DNA of 64,000 nt from Harmothoe impar (Eukaryota; Annelida; Polychaeta; Phyllodocida; Polynoidae): NCBI GenBank assembly GCA_947462335.1, contig OX381709.1:43246933-43310932 (forward strand), given 5' to 3'. Positions 13,601-23,851 of the stretch are shown here, piece by piece (the first letter of the stretch is position 1; each line of letters opens with the position of its first letter). The translations under genes and the position numbers were made by a program. The notes under the pieces were generated by a model that did not search any database, was not told the DNA's origin, and worked only from the letters and a program-made list of their open reading frames with translations.

Positions 13601-14310
13601 CACGCTCTCAGTAAATGTCCACCATATGCATCCTATCCACCCCAAATGGCATCCCCATATGACACCCTCGTGTCCCTCCTGAGTCCTGGGCACCCCTTAA
13701 CGGCAGATCCCCCGGCAGATCCCCCCACCCAGTCCCCCCACCCTCCTTCACACCTCCCCCAACCCTAATCCAATCTAAATCCACATCAGTTTAATGATGC
13801 TTTAATGTGTCACCAGGCCACCAGAGGGCGCACAGGGAGTTCCGTCACCCCTGGAAACGAACGGGACGCCCCGTAAAGCGGCCCCAGTTTGAATTCCATT
13901 ATTCTGGTGCGGATGGCGGCGGGACACGTTCACAAACACTATTAACGGGCAGTTTGTTGATGTCCTAGAGATCAGATCGCGGGAACTGTCTGGATAAGAG
14001 CGGGGAAGGCTCGGGGAGTAGGTCCTAATGGTTGGGGGTTATGGCTAGTAAAGAGAGCAACTCGCAGAGTAACTCGCAGAGGGAGTGATGGACGCGGAAA
14101 GTGCGTTTAATTGTGACACGGGCGCCATTACGTAGGGGAGCGGGCTAATTGAATCGGGCGAACTTTGATAGGAAGGTGGTCTGAGGGTAATTGTGAGTGG
14201 CCGCCCGGGCCCGAGTCGCTCTGAGCAGCTCAGTGGGGGTGGGTGGGAGGAGGGCTGGAATCTGATTAGATTGGTGTCGGTGTAGTGAGCTCACTGACCT
14301 GTGCGCCACC
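13600..14310. promoter_or_regulatory. CpG-rich island, possible regulatory element
   Basis: The base composition shifts sharply from AT-rich spacer to GC- and CpG-rich sequence. It contains a near-consensus CTCF motif (13816-13833) and one GAGCAGCTC motif (14223-14231). No transcript structure is evident. A conserved enhancer, an insulator or an unannotated promoter are all possible. Confidence 0.4.
13816..13833 (+). promoter_or_regulatory. CTCF-like motif
   Basis: GGCCACCAGAGGGCGCAC matches the bilaterian CTCF core (CCACNAGGGGGCGC-type) at nearly all informative positions. The call is motif-based only. Confidence 0.45.
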
Positions 14311-15224
14311 CTAAGTGGGCTGCATTGTCTCACAGACAAGGGCATTAGGAGGCAACCGATCATCCAGCCCCCAAACGCAGATCCGTATAATAATAGGCAC
14401 AGTTCACATTTCAGTTTCCTTGAAGCCTTTCTCTATTACGAATATCGGCTTGGTGATTTATGGCTTCTGGGTCCATGCATTCTATGTATGGCATATTTTG
14501 CATAGCGGCTTCAATGAGGTCGTTTTGTGTTTATGCCAATGTATGTCAATTAGAGTTATTCTGCATCTACATGGCTTCCAACATATCATGCTCTGCTTTG
14601 GGAATCAAGGTTGTATTTAGTAGCAAAAGGAAGTCTAATGTGGCTCAAGTATGTCTCGAGCCCTTGACACCATCTCGAATGCTGAGAGCCATGTTGAATT
14701 ATTGTCTCTGGAATATGGTTTATGTGGCGTCAAGGGACCTGTTATCATATAACATCTAGAAGCCCACTTGTGGCTTCAAAGGTCTGTACTGCATGTGTGT
14801 AATGTTTATCATGTGGTTTCAGGATATTATTTTACAGTTGGCAAGATATGGCAACGTATAATATAGTGGGATTTATATCATAGGTCGACCGGGTTATATC
14901 CTCATATAGGACTGATCAGAGACGATAAATGCATAGTCGTGGACGCTTATAAAACTTGAGAGTAATCGCATTTGAACCAATCCCACACCAGAACTTATCA
15001 AACGGGTCTTTTTGCGACTGTGAAGCATATGATATTACCCTGGAGGACAGTTGGCATTAGTTTTTCTTGAAGAATCATGCTGTTTAAGATATAACCGTTG
15101 AAACTTGCATCATCAGCCTCAAGTTCAATAGATGTTTTATGTGCGAACTCTAGTCTATGCAAATGTACAAGTTCCTGATGCTTTACAAGGTTTGAAAACT
15201 GCCACTTTCTACACTGATATTCCT
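14311..15224. other. Intergenic spacer
   Basis: Several short frames overlap here with no domain. I see nothing that supports a gene. Confidence 0.5.
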
Positions 15225-15590
15225 AGGCTCCCTATACGCCCAACCTCTCAGTCACTAGTGCCTAACCTAGTTAGTCATTTTTTGGATCCCTATACGCCCA
15301 ACATAGGTCAGTTATTATTGTCAGGTTGGTCAGGACTGACCAACCCACCTTAGTCTTTTTATTTCCAGGGGGAGCCACCGAGTGGTCATGACAGGTGGCC
15401 CCAACTAGTGGTATACAAATACAACACACCAATGATGAACCTAGGTTAGCCACTACTGACTGACCCCTCAGTCATTTTTGAATATAACTTTGCCATTATG
15501 ACTAACACTCATATGACCAACCTAGGATAGTCTGAACTGACTAACCCTTTCAATCTATGGATTTTCAGTGTACTGGCAAATGTTGCGTTT
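15225..15590. repeat. Dispersed repeat, copy 1 (second copy near 57.6 kb)
   Basis: This segment shares a series of blocks, in the same order, with 57610-57915: a CCCTATACGCC/CCCTATAAGACC start, CTAGTTAGTCATTTT, CAGGTTGGTCAG-ACTGACCAAC and a GATGAACCT-AG block. Both copies contain a near-palindromic GGTTGGTCAG...CTGACCAACC core at 15324-15345 here. It looks like an old, probably non-autonomous transposon family. I see no coding sequence. Confidence 0.6.
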
Positions 15591-16436
15591 TTCTGACGGG
15601 AGCATCATATAGGACTCCATTCAGGAAATCTATCCTGAGTAGAGTTTCAACACAAAGCCTGTATTGAGGTCTGCTACATCAGGTTTAGACTGCATTTGCT
15701 TCCATAATAAACACTTATAAACATCATAAGTAAGCAGAGACCTGCGTTTTAACAGCAATAAATCTTGTTTGTAGCTGAGGGAGTATAACTTTTACAATTG
15801 GATATCTCGGTGGTAGTCTTGTCCCTTTTTGCTTACCCATTGTCATATCAGTGCATTGTATCCAGGGGCGAGTGTCTACCTCAATTGGCTCTGTCGCCTG
15901 TAGCATTCCCACATCCTATCTTACAGACAAGATTTCAACTTGTCACCCAAATATAGCCGGGCCCCTGTGTAATATGATTTCATCTCCCCGCTGGAAATAT
16001 TACACTGAGGAAACTCACACTGGGCGACGGAGCCGCTGGCGGCAAATGGAATATGTGGATTTTTGAAGTCAATCCGTGGAAGGGGTCGGCTTCAGATAAG
16101 TAGATTTGGCTGACTTTGAGTGGATGATGAGTAAGTGTGTTTTTGAGTGCTGGAGAGTGATTACCAGGGCTGACCTGGAGGGGTGGGGTTTCATCCCGCC
16201 CTGATTGCTCTCTGCGCATGCTCCGGGGCCAGCTGGGGGTCACGTGATGTTTTATACAGACTGTAATTACAGCCAGTCTCTGAGACCCAGGCCACGACTA
16301 CCGCCTCCTCCACAAGGCAAGGTGGTGTTGGGGTGGGGGTGGAATTATTATATTGTCATAATATGAAGCTCTGTGAATAACAAAAGGCGTCCATGGCAAG
16401 ACAAGAAAACAACCCGTTTTAACCCCAACCGCCCTT
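15591..16436. other. Spacer with a GC-rich block at about 16000-16330
   Basis: The first part is AT-rich. From about 16000 the sequence is GC- and CpG-richer and may be a conserved noncoding element. No exon can be supported. Confidence 0.4.
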
Positions 16437-17056
16437 ATATGTGAGCAGGCAAGCAGAAAGGATGGTCCCCGCGGGATTAGTTCCGATTTTAGCCACCAGG
16501 GGGCGCCACTTTGGCCTAAAATGAAAGAATTAGGCTAAAAATTGGTCTTGGGTACATTTTTCTGGAGAATTCAATAGGATTACATAAAACATTCCATTTT
16601 TGACAAAAAGCTTCTTTATTTGGCAGGTAAAAGGAACGTTTTAAAGCCTAAATGGGTGTACTTGTTGATATGTGTTGCCATGGAAACATGAATTTTATTC
16701 CAAATAGAGGAAATTAAGACATAAATTGATAGAATGATTTGTGAGGATTGCCATGGTGAAAACAGAACAAAATTATGATTACTAGATCGAATTTTATGAC
16801 TTAAAGAATGAAAATGTATCATAAATTTCTAATTATCATAAATAATGCTAATTAAATAGGGATATCTTGGAAAATATGAGACATAGAGCTTATTCGGATT
16901 TTGGAAGGGGTGCTGCCCACACATATTCATGAAGCCATTTCTCAAAGACTAGAAATAATATCATCTGGTGTAATATATCACTGGAAAGCTTATGACATCA
17001 ATTTCAAAGTTGGCTTTTTCCTCGGACTACCCTTTTACCTTGCCTGTACACATATA
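16437..17056 (+). mobile_element. MITE-like 0.6-kb repeat, copy A (left flank of the 12-kb element)
   Basis: The left end TATATGTGAGCAGGCAAG and the reverse complement of the right end (TATATGTGTACAGGCAAG) form short terminal inverted repeats. The whole segment recurs in the same orientation at 29626-30236, with matching order and only scattered differences. A divergent partial copy lies at 59674. There is no coding capacity. It carries a CTCF-like motif 50 bases from its left end. It is probably a non-autonomous DNA transposon of a family I cannot name. Confidence 0.7.
16493..16509 (+). promoter_or_regulatory. CTCF-like motif inside MITE copy A
   Basis: CCACCAGGGGGCGCCAC is a near-perfect match to the CTCF core consensus. 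The identical 17-mer occurs in copy B at 29679-29695 on the same strand. Confidence 0.5.
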
Positions 17057-17427
17057 TAGACACAGGGTAGAGTATACCTATCCCGACTCTACTCCGACTG
17101 TCGCTGTAGGGGTACCGAGATTTGGGCCTTTACCCAAATCTCAACTATTGACTCTGGATATTTGTGCTTACCGGTAGTTTGGGGATTCGATCTGGTTTAG
17201 AAAATGGTCAATTCGGTTGAAGTAGTTTGCGAGATTATTCATACCAAGGTAAACTCTCCATATGTATCTCTCACCATCTCTCTCATTCACCCTTATCCCC
17301 CTCTGGTCCTGTATCTTTCTGTTTCTGACTCTGCCCATCTCTCCAAGCCCCCCCCCCCCTTCTTTTCCTTTCTCACTCTCACTCACCTGCGTTGTGACAC
17401 AACCCATACCTCCTATAGACACCCCCT
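17057..17427. other. Left flank of the 12-kb element, with small hairpin and CT-rich tract
   Basis: A perfect 10-bp hairpin (GAGATTTGGG at 17117-17126 and CCCAAATCTC at 17133-17142) is followed by a CT-rich stretch with a poly-C run near 17349. Nothing coding is seen, and the segment has no counterpart on the right side of the element. Confidence 0.5.
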
Positions 17428-17508
17428 AGGTACTCACGCGTTAGTAGTATTGTATGTATCGGAACGGGACTATAGTTAAGTACTGTTTATTACTCAATCG
17501 ACCTGCAG

Positions 17509-17779
17509 CCAATCAGAGGCCTCCCTTTTGGCGGGAAATTCAAAAGCAGCCAATGAGAGGCCTCCCTTTTGGCGGGAAATTCAAATAGGTCACGTGACCG
17601 GAAGTGACCTACTTCCGGTCACGTGACCTTTGGGCGGGAAATTCAAATAGGTCACGTGACCGGAAGTGACCTACTTAAGAGGGTCACGTGACCACCATGT
17701 TGGCGGGAAATTCAAATAGGTCACGTGACTGGAAGTGACCTACTTAAGGGGGTCACGTGACTACTAGGTTGGCGCGAAT
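17509..17779. promoter_or_regulatory. Array of CCAAT, E2F-like, CACGTG and ETS-like sites (left TIR)
   Basis: Within about 270 bp there are two CCAAT boxes (17509-17513 and 17550-17554), four GGCGGGAAAT words that fit the E2F consensus (17530, 17571, 17633 and 17702, with a fifth degenerate at 17770), six CACGTG cores (17591, 17620, 17653, 17685, 17722 and 17754) and several ACCGGAAGT or ACTTCCGGT ETS-type sites. This is a modular subterminal repeat. It could serve as a promoter, a transposase or replication-protein binding array, or both. The motif identities are seen directly, and function is inferred. Confidence 0.6.
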
Positions 17780-17835
17780 TTCAAAATAAGTCACTTGAGA
17801 TTTTTATGGATAAATAAATTTTAAAAAAGAAAAAA

Positions 17836-17854
17836 AGCAAGCTGAAAGCTTGCT
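17836..17854. other. Terminator-like hairpin in left TIR
   Basis: AGCAAGCTGAAAGCTTGCT forms an 8-bp stem with A-tracts on both sides, so on the minus strand a stem is followed by a run of T. In the left arm this points outward, and the mirror copy is at 29126-29144. A T-run could stop RNA polymerase III, but this is speculative. Confidence 0.35.
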
Positions 17855-17879
17855 AAAAAATAATTTAAAAATGCGGCTC

Positions 17880-17972
17880 TTTTTTTCTAGGAGGGAGGGG
17901 GGGGAGGGGCACTCTGGGGGGCACTCTTTAAGATGCATGGGGGGGGAGGGGGGGAGGGGGGGAGGGGAAGGG
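17880..17972 (+). repeat. G-tract cluster in left TIR
   Basis: The plus strand has many runs of four or more G, interrupted by A. This is a potential G-quadruplex tract and is mirrored as C-tracts in the right TIR (about 29005-29100). Confidence 0.6.
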
Positions 17973-17985
17973 TTTTTTAAGAGTG

Positions 17986-18032
17986 AGACTCGCTTCTCTG
18001 CCCTCTCTTTTAGAGGGCAGAGAGGCGAGTCT
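17986..18032. other. 47-nt stem-loop in left TIR
   Basis: AGACTCGC-TCTCTGCCCTCT pairs with its complement across a loop of about 5 nt, with one mismatch on each side. This gives a stem of about 21 bp. The same hairpin is present in the right TIR at 28948-28994. It could be a transcribed structure or a recombination feature. Confidence 0.6.
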
Positions 18033-18362
18033 ACTTACAATGAAAGGTATCATGATTGCGTTTATGATGATGTGCATCATGATGTGACTATCTTACAACC
18101 CTATAAGAAATAAGCAAGACATGGGCATACTTACACGGGCTATTTGTAAACTAATTTCTCTTGAATCTATTAACAGCTCACATTTTTTTCTTAGATGACA
18201 TCTGACAGCTGCTTGCTAGGCTAAGATATTGTTAAATAAACAACTTGGAAAGCTAATTACAGTTTTCTGGCTTGAAATATAGTCTTTCAACAGACTTTTT
18301 TTCTCATCTTACACAGAGGCAAATATCAGAGACACCCAATGGCGCTTAAACTGCTCTCAGCC

Positions 18363-18635
18363 AAGGGTCGGGCACTGCTGGACTATAATAGACGGGTCAA
18401 GGACCGTTCTACTGTGGGTCAGGCTAGGTCGGACATTCAATAACGCGACTTTAGCAAAACTTGCTTGAAAGTCTGACCATGCGAGATCCTTATGCCCCAG
18501 TCTGTCAATGCTGTCCAGACTTTCAAGCAAGGTTGTCAAAGACCTACCTGTCATTGAATGTCCGACTTAGCCTGCCTGACCCTCAGTAGAACGGTCCTTG
18601 ACTCATCTATTATAGTCCAGCAGCGCCCGACCCTT
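18363..18635. repeat. Large imperfect hairpin (foldback)
   Basis: The left arm from AAGGGTCGGGC (18363) runs through CTATAATAGA, AAGGACCGTTCTACTG and GTCGGACATTCAAT. It is mirrored by the right arm ending GCCCGACCCTT (18634). The arms are each about 100-130 bp and meet around AACTTGCTTGAAAGTCTG and CAGACTTTCAAGCAAGG. It is inside the 12-kb element and has no coding content. Confidence 0.7.
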
Positions 18636-18767
18636 GTATGAGAGGGGTATTGACACCATTGGCTGACTCTGATAATTCGCCTGTGTGCACGGGGGGAGGA
18701 GAGGGTTTACAGCTTGCGCTTATAGAGCACTACTAGTGGAGGTTTGGATGAGGAGGCTATGACATAT

Positions 18768-18930
18768 GATGTTTGTCTTAAAAAATAGCCATGGCGCATG
18801 TCGATGTCGCTTAATTATGCTCATATCTCATGTCGATTTTAAGAATTGCTCATGTCACCTGTCACTGTGTTTTTCAAGCTTCATGTCAAATGTCACTAGG
18901 CTTCATCTCGACTTTAGTGGTCCACACCGC
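18768..18930 (+). repeat. Internal inverted repeat, left member
   Basis: Blocks such as CATGTCGATTTTAAGAA, CATGTCACCTGTCACT and GGTCCACACC recur in reverse complement at 26460-26690. Both members are themselves degenerate runs of a short GACATG/CATGTC-rich unit. They form a second, more diverged tier of inverted symmetry inside the 12-kb element. Confidence 0.6.
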
Positions 18931-19290
18931 CGCTGCTGCTGCTGCTGCTGTCGGTGCTGCTGCTTGTGCTGCTTGTGCTGCTCATGCAGCAGCTGCTGGC
19001 TGCTTGTGCTGCTGCTGCTGCTGCTGACAGATGCTACTGCTTGTGCTACTGCTCGTGCAGCAGCTGCCAGCAGCTGCTGAAGCAGCTGCCAGCAGCTGCT
19101 GGCTGCTTGTGCTGCTGACAAGGTCATGGGGGCTGCTGCTGACGATGTCACGGATGCTGCTGACAAATGCTACGGCTTGTGCTGCTCGTGCTGCTTGTGC
19201 TGCTGAAGTCGCTGCCAGCTGCTTGTGCTGCACGTGCAGCTGCTGCTGAAGCCGCTGCTAGATGCTGCTGCTTGTGCTGCACGAGACTGA
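18925..19290. repeat. Degenerate CTG/CAG triplet-rich tract
   Basis: The tract is dominated by GCT, TGC and CAG triplets with GCTTGTGCTGCT variants, so several frames on both strands stay open and read as Cys-, Ala-, Gln- or Ser-rich peptides. It is a simple-sequence expansion rather than a gene. Nothing mirrors it on the right half of the element. Confidence 0.75.
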
Positions 19291-19649
19291 GTAGCCGCTA
19301 TTCGGCGTTTCACTCCTTATGTACCCTGTCCTAGTTAATCCTCTTAAACGGCTGAAAAGGCTCTCTCAGCACAGAGACTCTACTCAATGTAAGAGATCAG
19401 TTAAGTAAGTTTTCACATGCCACCTGACTACTGCGGGAGGGTTTAGACTTAAGCAGCTTAGTGCACACACGTGTCTGTTAGAAAAGCTACCTGCACACCT
19501 GCCTTCCTTTTTCACTAGTATTTACCCCCTGCCGACTTATAAGGCACCTATACACGCCTTCTTGCTTCTAGAGCTAAGCTGACTGGCAGCTATTTTAAAA
19601 GAGAATACTCGTTACCTGTATAACGGATAAGGGGGTTATGAGATTAGCG

Positions 19650-20145
19650 TGTGTATACAAAAAAAAACAAAAAAAAAGCTACAGGGGGCGCGTGTCTGTC
19701 TGTGAGGTAGAGACCATGTGGTAAGCGACTCAAGTGTAAAACAACAGCACCTCCTCTTGTCGCAGTGAGTGGTGTGGACGGCGGCTGGCTAGTTGAATTT
19801 AAGCGTCAGCTTGAAAGATAAGGCCAAATAAAAAAAAAGGTTTGTTTCAGGTCACCCGACCAACCCTAGCAAAACAGGGTCGACCCTACGTTTTTTTAAG
19901 CAAGTTTGAAGAAAATTTCATATTTTTATACTTTTTGGGTCATTTTTAGAATTTCCACGGAGGATGGCTAGTACTTTCATGTTAAAAAAATAAAATAAAA
20001 TAAAATAAAAATCCGACCTACCGACTCCAGTCTTTCTGCCCATGTTACCTGAAACATACCTTTTTATTTTTTTTTGGCTTAATCCGTTCACGGGCTGGCG
20101 CGTCACACCTGTCGTTAATCACCCCCTGTAGTCTTTGTATACACA
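19650..20145. mobile_element. Nested small inverted-repeat element
   Basis: The left end TGTGTATACAAA followed by GCTACAGGGGG pairs with the right end CCCCCTGTAGTCTTTGTATACACA. Inside it sits a second inverted-repeat element (19821-20080), so this is one insertion within another. There is no coding sequence. Confidence 0.6.
19821..20080. mobile_element. MITE, GGCCAAA-A-tract family, copy 1
   Basis: The left end AGGCCAAATAAAAA followed by GGTTTGTTTCAGGT is mirrored at the right end (ACCTGAAACATACC, then a T-tract and TTGGCTT). The internal sequence includes GTCACCCGACC. The same family occurs at 24774-25178. Confidence 0.65.
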
Positions 20146-20660
20146 GGTGACTCGGCTTTATCTCTTCACCAGCTATAATCCCATATACATGTAGCGCACG
20201 TTACACTCGTTAATTCTCTTTTCATGCTGATGGATTAGGGGTGGAAGGGTTCAGGTGAAAAGCGATTTGATTCTCTCTGGAAGAGGGTTGGAGCTCTAGG
20301 TGAAAACAAGCTTAGAACATCCAGATTAGCTGCTCTCTCGGCTATATAAAGAGCTTCATTTTTTCTAATCTCTGCCCACTTCGTCTTGTTGTACACTATC
20401 AGTCACGAGGCAGACGCTGGAAGTAGCAGATGTTTGCAGTATGGTTTACACAGAGGTTACCTGCTAATAGGATTTTGTCAGAATAGGGTGAGTTGCTATT
20501 AAAATGAACATTTTAAATGGTTTGTTAATATGGTATCTGATGTTAATGAGCTAACACCTAACATTGAGGATTATGACCTCCCAGAGGGACGTCTCGCTAA
20601 ATTCTCCAGTCTTGACTATAGTCTTAACTGTCTAAAGACTGTGGAGCGCGTTAATGGGGG
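20146..20660. other. Non-coding interior of the 12-kb element
   Basis: No reading frame, repeat or motif is recognised. There is a short GCTATATAAAG TATA-like word at about 20340. Confidence 0.4.
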
Positions 20661-21272
20661 GCCTCCTTACTAATTTCACTTGACCAGGCCGGCAGGGTCA
20701 ACTAGGCTAGGTAATTACAACCACAAGGGTGGCTACTCAACATGCAAGTAGACCTACTACTACGAGATTGTCTTTTGACCACTCTGCTGCCGCCTGCTGG
20801 TCTGGCCATTACATGCTCTAGTATAGTTCTCCGCTCTTTTCGTCAGATGACGCCACAATAGGGTTTTTGTACATTTCCACGATACTCGCGAACATTTTAA
20901 ACGCATAATGACCTATAATAAGCAACAAAGCACACTTCTAATATATTGAATATAAGAAACATGTCAACGCTGTGTATTTCTGATAGAATGAGGCAGATTC
21001 TTTGAAATATCAACTAAACTATAGTGAGATTGAAAATACTACACCATATCTAAAGCGATATAAAAGCTATATAAAGTCAGAACTTCTCACGGAACGGCAT
21101 CTGCAACAGATCACTCAACCATTCGTCTTGAAATGCCACACAGGGTTCCCGTCCAACAGGACTCTGAGCCTTGACGCTTTTGAGGAAGGTTTGATCTCAT
21201 GCTGCTTAACATGTGGTGTAATTAATCAACACCGCGGCCCCTCTTTAGGGGCCACACAATAAACAAAGAATA
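20661..21272 (+). repeat. Direct repeat A with histone-type 3' stem-loop
   Basis: This is homologous, in the same orientation, to repeat B at 23661-24496. Shared blocks start at CTCCTTAC and run through ACTTGACCAGG, ACCTACTACTACGAGATTGTCTTT and CTAGTATAGTTCTCCGCTCTTT to the end. It contains TATATAAAG at 21068-21076, then a stem-loop at 21236-21253 and AATAAA at about 21259. The TATA-to-AATAAA layout would fit either a short Pol II transcription unit of about 170-190 nt or an LTR. The ends lack the usual TG...CA of an LTR. Confidence 0.6.
21236..21253 (+). ncRNA. Histone-mRNA-like 3' stem-loop, copy A
   Basis: GGCCCCTCTTTAGGGGCC is followed by ACACAATAAACAAAGAATA. A short GC-rich stem, a pyrimidine tetraloop and a downstream CACA plus purine-rich CAAAGAA resemble the replication-dependent histone 3' end (stem-loop, ACCCA, then a purine-rich element). 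Differences: the perfect stem is 7 bp instead of 6, and an AATAAA follows. Confidence 0.4.
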
Positions 21273-21361
21273 AAAAAGGGTAGACCTTAGGTTTAAAGTG
21301 AATCTCCCAGGATTTTGGCGAAGTCGACAAAGGGGTAGATAACAGATTAAACTGCAAGAGA

Positions 21362-21418
21362 CTATACGGCCGTTTTTCACGAAACTGCTTTTTTTCACTT
21401 CTTTTTTTCTCATGCCTA
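21362..21418 (-). repeat. Inner inverted repeat, left member
   Basis: This matches 23400-23438 in reverse complement (ATGAAAAAAAGCAG then TTTCGTGAAAAACGG). It bounds the region that holds the 20-mer array and is a third tier of inverted symmetry. Confidence 0.6.
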
Positions 21419-21748
21419 TATCTTTTTATATATGATAGATACATCAATCCTTTTGATGTATTCTGGTCAGGATAGACCAGGACTTTACAGGGTACCCTGG
21501 TTTTGCGTATCTATGAGTAGAAATAAGAGAGTTGAAGGTCAAAAAGTACCGAAAAACAGCCATTTTCTACCCGAAAATTATAATGGCCCATTTTGCAAGC
21601 TAAATAGTGAAAGAAAGAAATAGCTATATGCTTGTTTCTTTATTATTACACTTTCCCAATAAGGTAAGGAATTTTTTAGTACCAAATATGTAGATATAGG
21701 CAGGATGGTATAGGTCCTGTAGGCTTACATGTATTAGGGAACTTTATT

Positions 21749-23247
21749 GGCTTCACGCCTAACGCCCTAAACAATGTCCTACATCTCTGAGATTAAAACA
21801 GAAGACAGAACATCTGAATGTGCTTTAGTAAGGGCTAACATATACCTACTTAATAAAAACAAATTAAGAGTGAGGGTTAATTACAATAGCCTAGAGAGAG
21901 TATTGAGCAGGTTGAGGAACTTATACGGGCTTCACGCCTAACGCCCTACATACACTCTAATGCTATAGTAGCATCCAGAGATATTATATTTAACCACCAT
22001 CACTATGCTATGAATATACTTATATATATAGGTTACTTTGTGGTTTAATTGTATCATTCTACTATATGCATAGCAATAGCTAAGAGCTCATACATGTGCT
22101 GGCTTCACGCCTAACGCCCTGGCTTCACACCTAACGCCCTCACCAACAGCTCTCAGTGCTGTACAAAAAAAGCTATCCAACCAACCTGGATCAATGTGAG
22201 AGGGTGCTACCATGTACCACCCTTCCTCCCATAGGATATCTAAGGTTAATTGTAGTAAATAATATGTTCTATTTATATTTTAATATCCTTTTTCGGCCAA
22301 AAAGTCAACAATTTCTTACAAGAACCCAAAATATAGAATTGTTTTGAGCCTTAAACAATTGAATAAGGTAGTGGGGGTGTACTGGAACATATATGTAGCA
22401 GTAAAGAACCCGTGAGATTGGATAGAATAGAGTTGGGGCAGCATATCCTGAATCAACTCTGTCGGTCAGCGTCGTGGCTTCACGCCTAACGCCCTCACCA
22501 ATAGCTCTCTGTGCTGTACAATAAGCTATCAGTTGAGCCTTATACATGCTTTAAACAATAGAATAAGGTAGAGGAGTTGTCCAGGAACATCTATGTAGCA
22601 GTTAAGAACCTGTGAGATCGGATAGAATACAGTAGGGGGAGCATATATATCCTATCTTAACCCTCTGTCAATGTTGTGGCTTCACGCCTAACGCCCTCAC
22701 CAATAGCCCTCTGTACAGTAGAAAAGCCTTATGTATACTTTAAACAATAGAGCAAGGTAGGGGAGTTGTCCAGGAACATCTATGTAGCAGTTAAGAACCG
22801 GTGAGATTGGATAGAATACAGTAGGGGGAGCATATATATCCTGTCTTAACCCTCTTGGTCAATGTTGTGGCTTCACGCCTAACGCCCTTTTTAGATAGTT
22901 TTAAAACATAATATAATTACCCTTGACCCATACAAAGGTATACCAGGCTGTAGATATGGATGTTTTCTAATGCATTATGGACAAATAAACCATATATAAC
23001 CTGTTAACACCGAGTTATTTTCTTTGACAATGAGAAATGTAGAGATTTCAGGAGTTTTCAAGATATACCATCATGTTTCATGGGCCAAGAAACCATTAAA
23101 ATGACCTATCAGCTAGCTATAAATGGATTGCTACCCACAGTAAGGATGTTTCCTCAATATTAAAACATAATATTTATGAAAGAAATGCCCTTATACATGA
23201 CAAGAGGGTCTCCTTCTTGAGGGGAAAAGGGCGTTAGGCGTGAAGCC
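21749..23247. repeat. Dispersed array of an invariant 20-mer
   Basis: GGCTTCACGCCTAACGCCCT occurs at 21749, 21928, 22101, 22121 (one mismatch), 22476, 22678 and 22869 on the plus strand and at 23228 on the minus strand. Two copies abut exactly head to tail (22101-22140) and three sit in the tandem 190-bp units. Four or five others lie in unrelated flanks, so conservation is confined to the 20-mer. A related shorter word, AGGGCGTAAAGCC, lies at about 23943. The spacing is irregular and spacers are not CRISPR-like. Confidence 0.85.
22349..22888 (+). repeat. Three tandem units of about 190-200 bp
   Basis: Units begin at about 22349, 22549 and 22738 with TTAAACAATAGAATAAGGTA. They run through AACATCTATGTAGCAGTTAAG, GATAGAATACAGTAGG and TATATCCT and end in the 20-mer motif. 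The third is truncated after the 20-mer. Units are diverged by substitutions and small indels. Confidence 0.8.
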
Positions 23248-23399
23248 ATGCTATATGACTATACAACTTTGCCCCTCTATCATACATTTGCTATATATAT
23301 TTAACCTGCCCCAATATTTCTGATGTATGGCCCACCCCCTAAGGTTCAGGGACACAAAAGGTTTTAAGCATACTCCTACATTATTTTTAGACCCCTTGG

Positions 23400-23438
23400 T
23401 GCATGAAAAAAAGCAGTTTCGTGAAAAACGGTCATTAT
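23400..23438 (+). repeat. Inner inverted repeat, right member
   Basis: This is the reverse complement of the element at 21362-21418. The core is AGCAGTTTCGTGAAAAACGG. Confidence 0.6.
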
Positions 23439-23851
23439 ACGCAAACCTTGATACTCTCAGAGGGGGAGCCCCATATTGCGGACTTGTGGTCAGATCTATC
23501 CCTTCTAGGGGGCAGGTTGCATGTCGTAAATGTCTACTACAGACATTGGGATATATTGTTAATCTTACTCTAGGGTCTCCATAATTAGACCCTGAATCCG
23601 TTGTTAAACGGGTGTGAGGGGGTGGTAACTAATACTTATGAGATGTTAGCTTAGTTCATAGTCTCCTTACCAATTTTCACTTGACCAGGCTGGCAGAGCC
23701 AACTAGTCTAGGTAATTATAACCACAAGGGCGGCTACTCAAGATCCAAGTAGACCTACTACTACGAGATTGTCTTTTTGGTCCTTCTGCTGCTTAGTTAT
23801 TACATCCTCCAGTCTAGCTCGCCACACCCTTTGAGCAGCACCACCATTGCC

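Larger units (their letters stand above)
17436..18155 (+). repeat. Left terminal inverted repeat of the 12-kb element
   Basis: This pairs with 28825-29542 on the opposite strand. The match runs from ACGCG...AGTAGTAT at the outer edge to TTTGTAAACTAAT at the inner edge, and stops abruptly there on both sides. I noted only a few differences (for example TATAGTTAAG against TTTAGTTAAG, and GACTGGAAG against GACCGGAAG), so the arms are young or kept alike by gene conversion. An 87-codon frame at 17850-18113 is duplicated in the right arm, but it crosses G-tracts and a hairpin and is probably not a gene. Confidence 0.9.

Noticed and set aside
17850..18113. An 87-codon frame present in both TIRs
   Set aside because: It is duplicated only because the TIRs are copies of each other. 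It runs through a G-tract and a hairpin, giving a Gly/Arg/Glu-rich sequence with no domain.
18925..19250. Cys-, Ala- or Gln-rich protein frames
   Set aside because: They come from a degenerate CTG/CAG triplet tract open on both strands.
21749..23247. CRISPR-like array
   Set aside because: The repeated 20-mer is irregularly spaced (0 to about 340 bases), one copy is inverted, several copies lie in longer tandem units, and the host is an animal.
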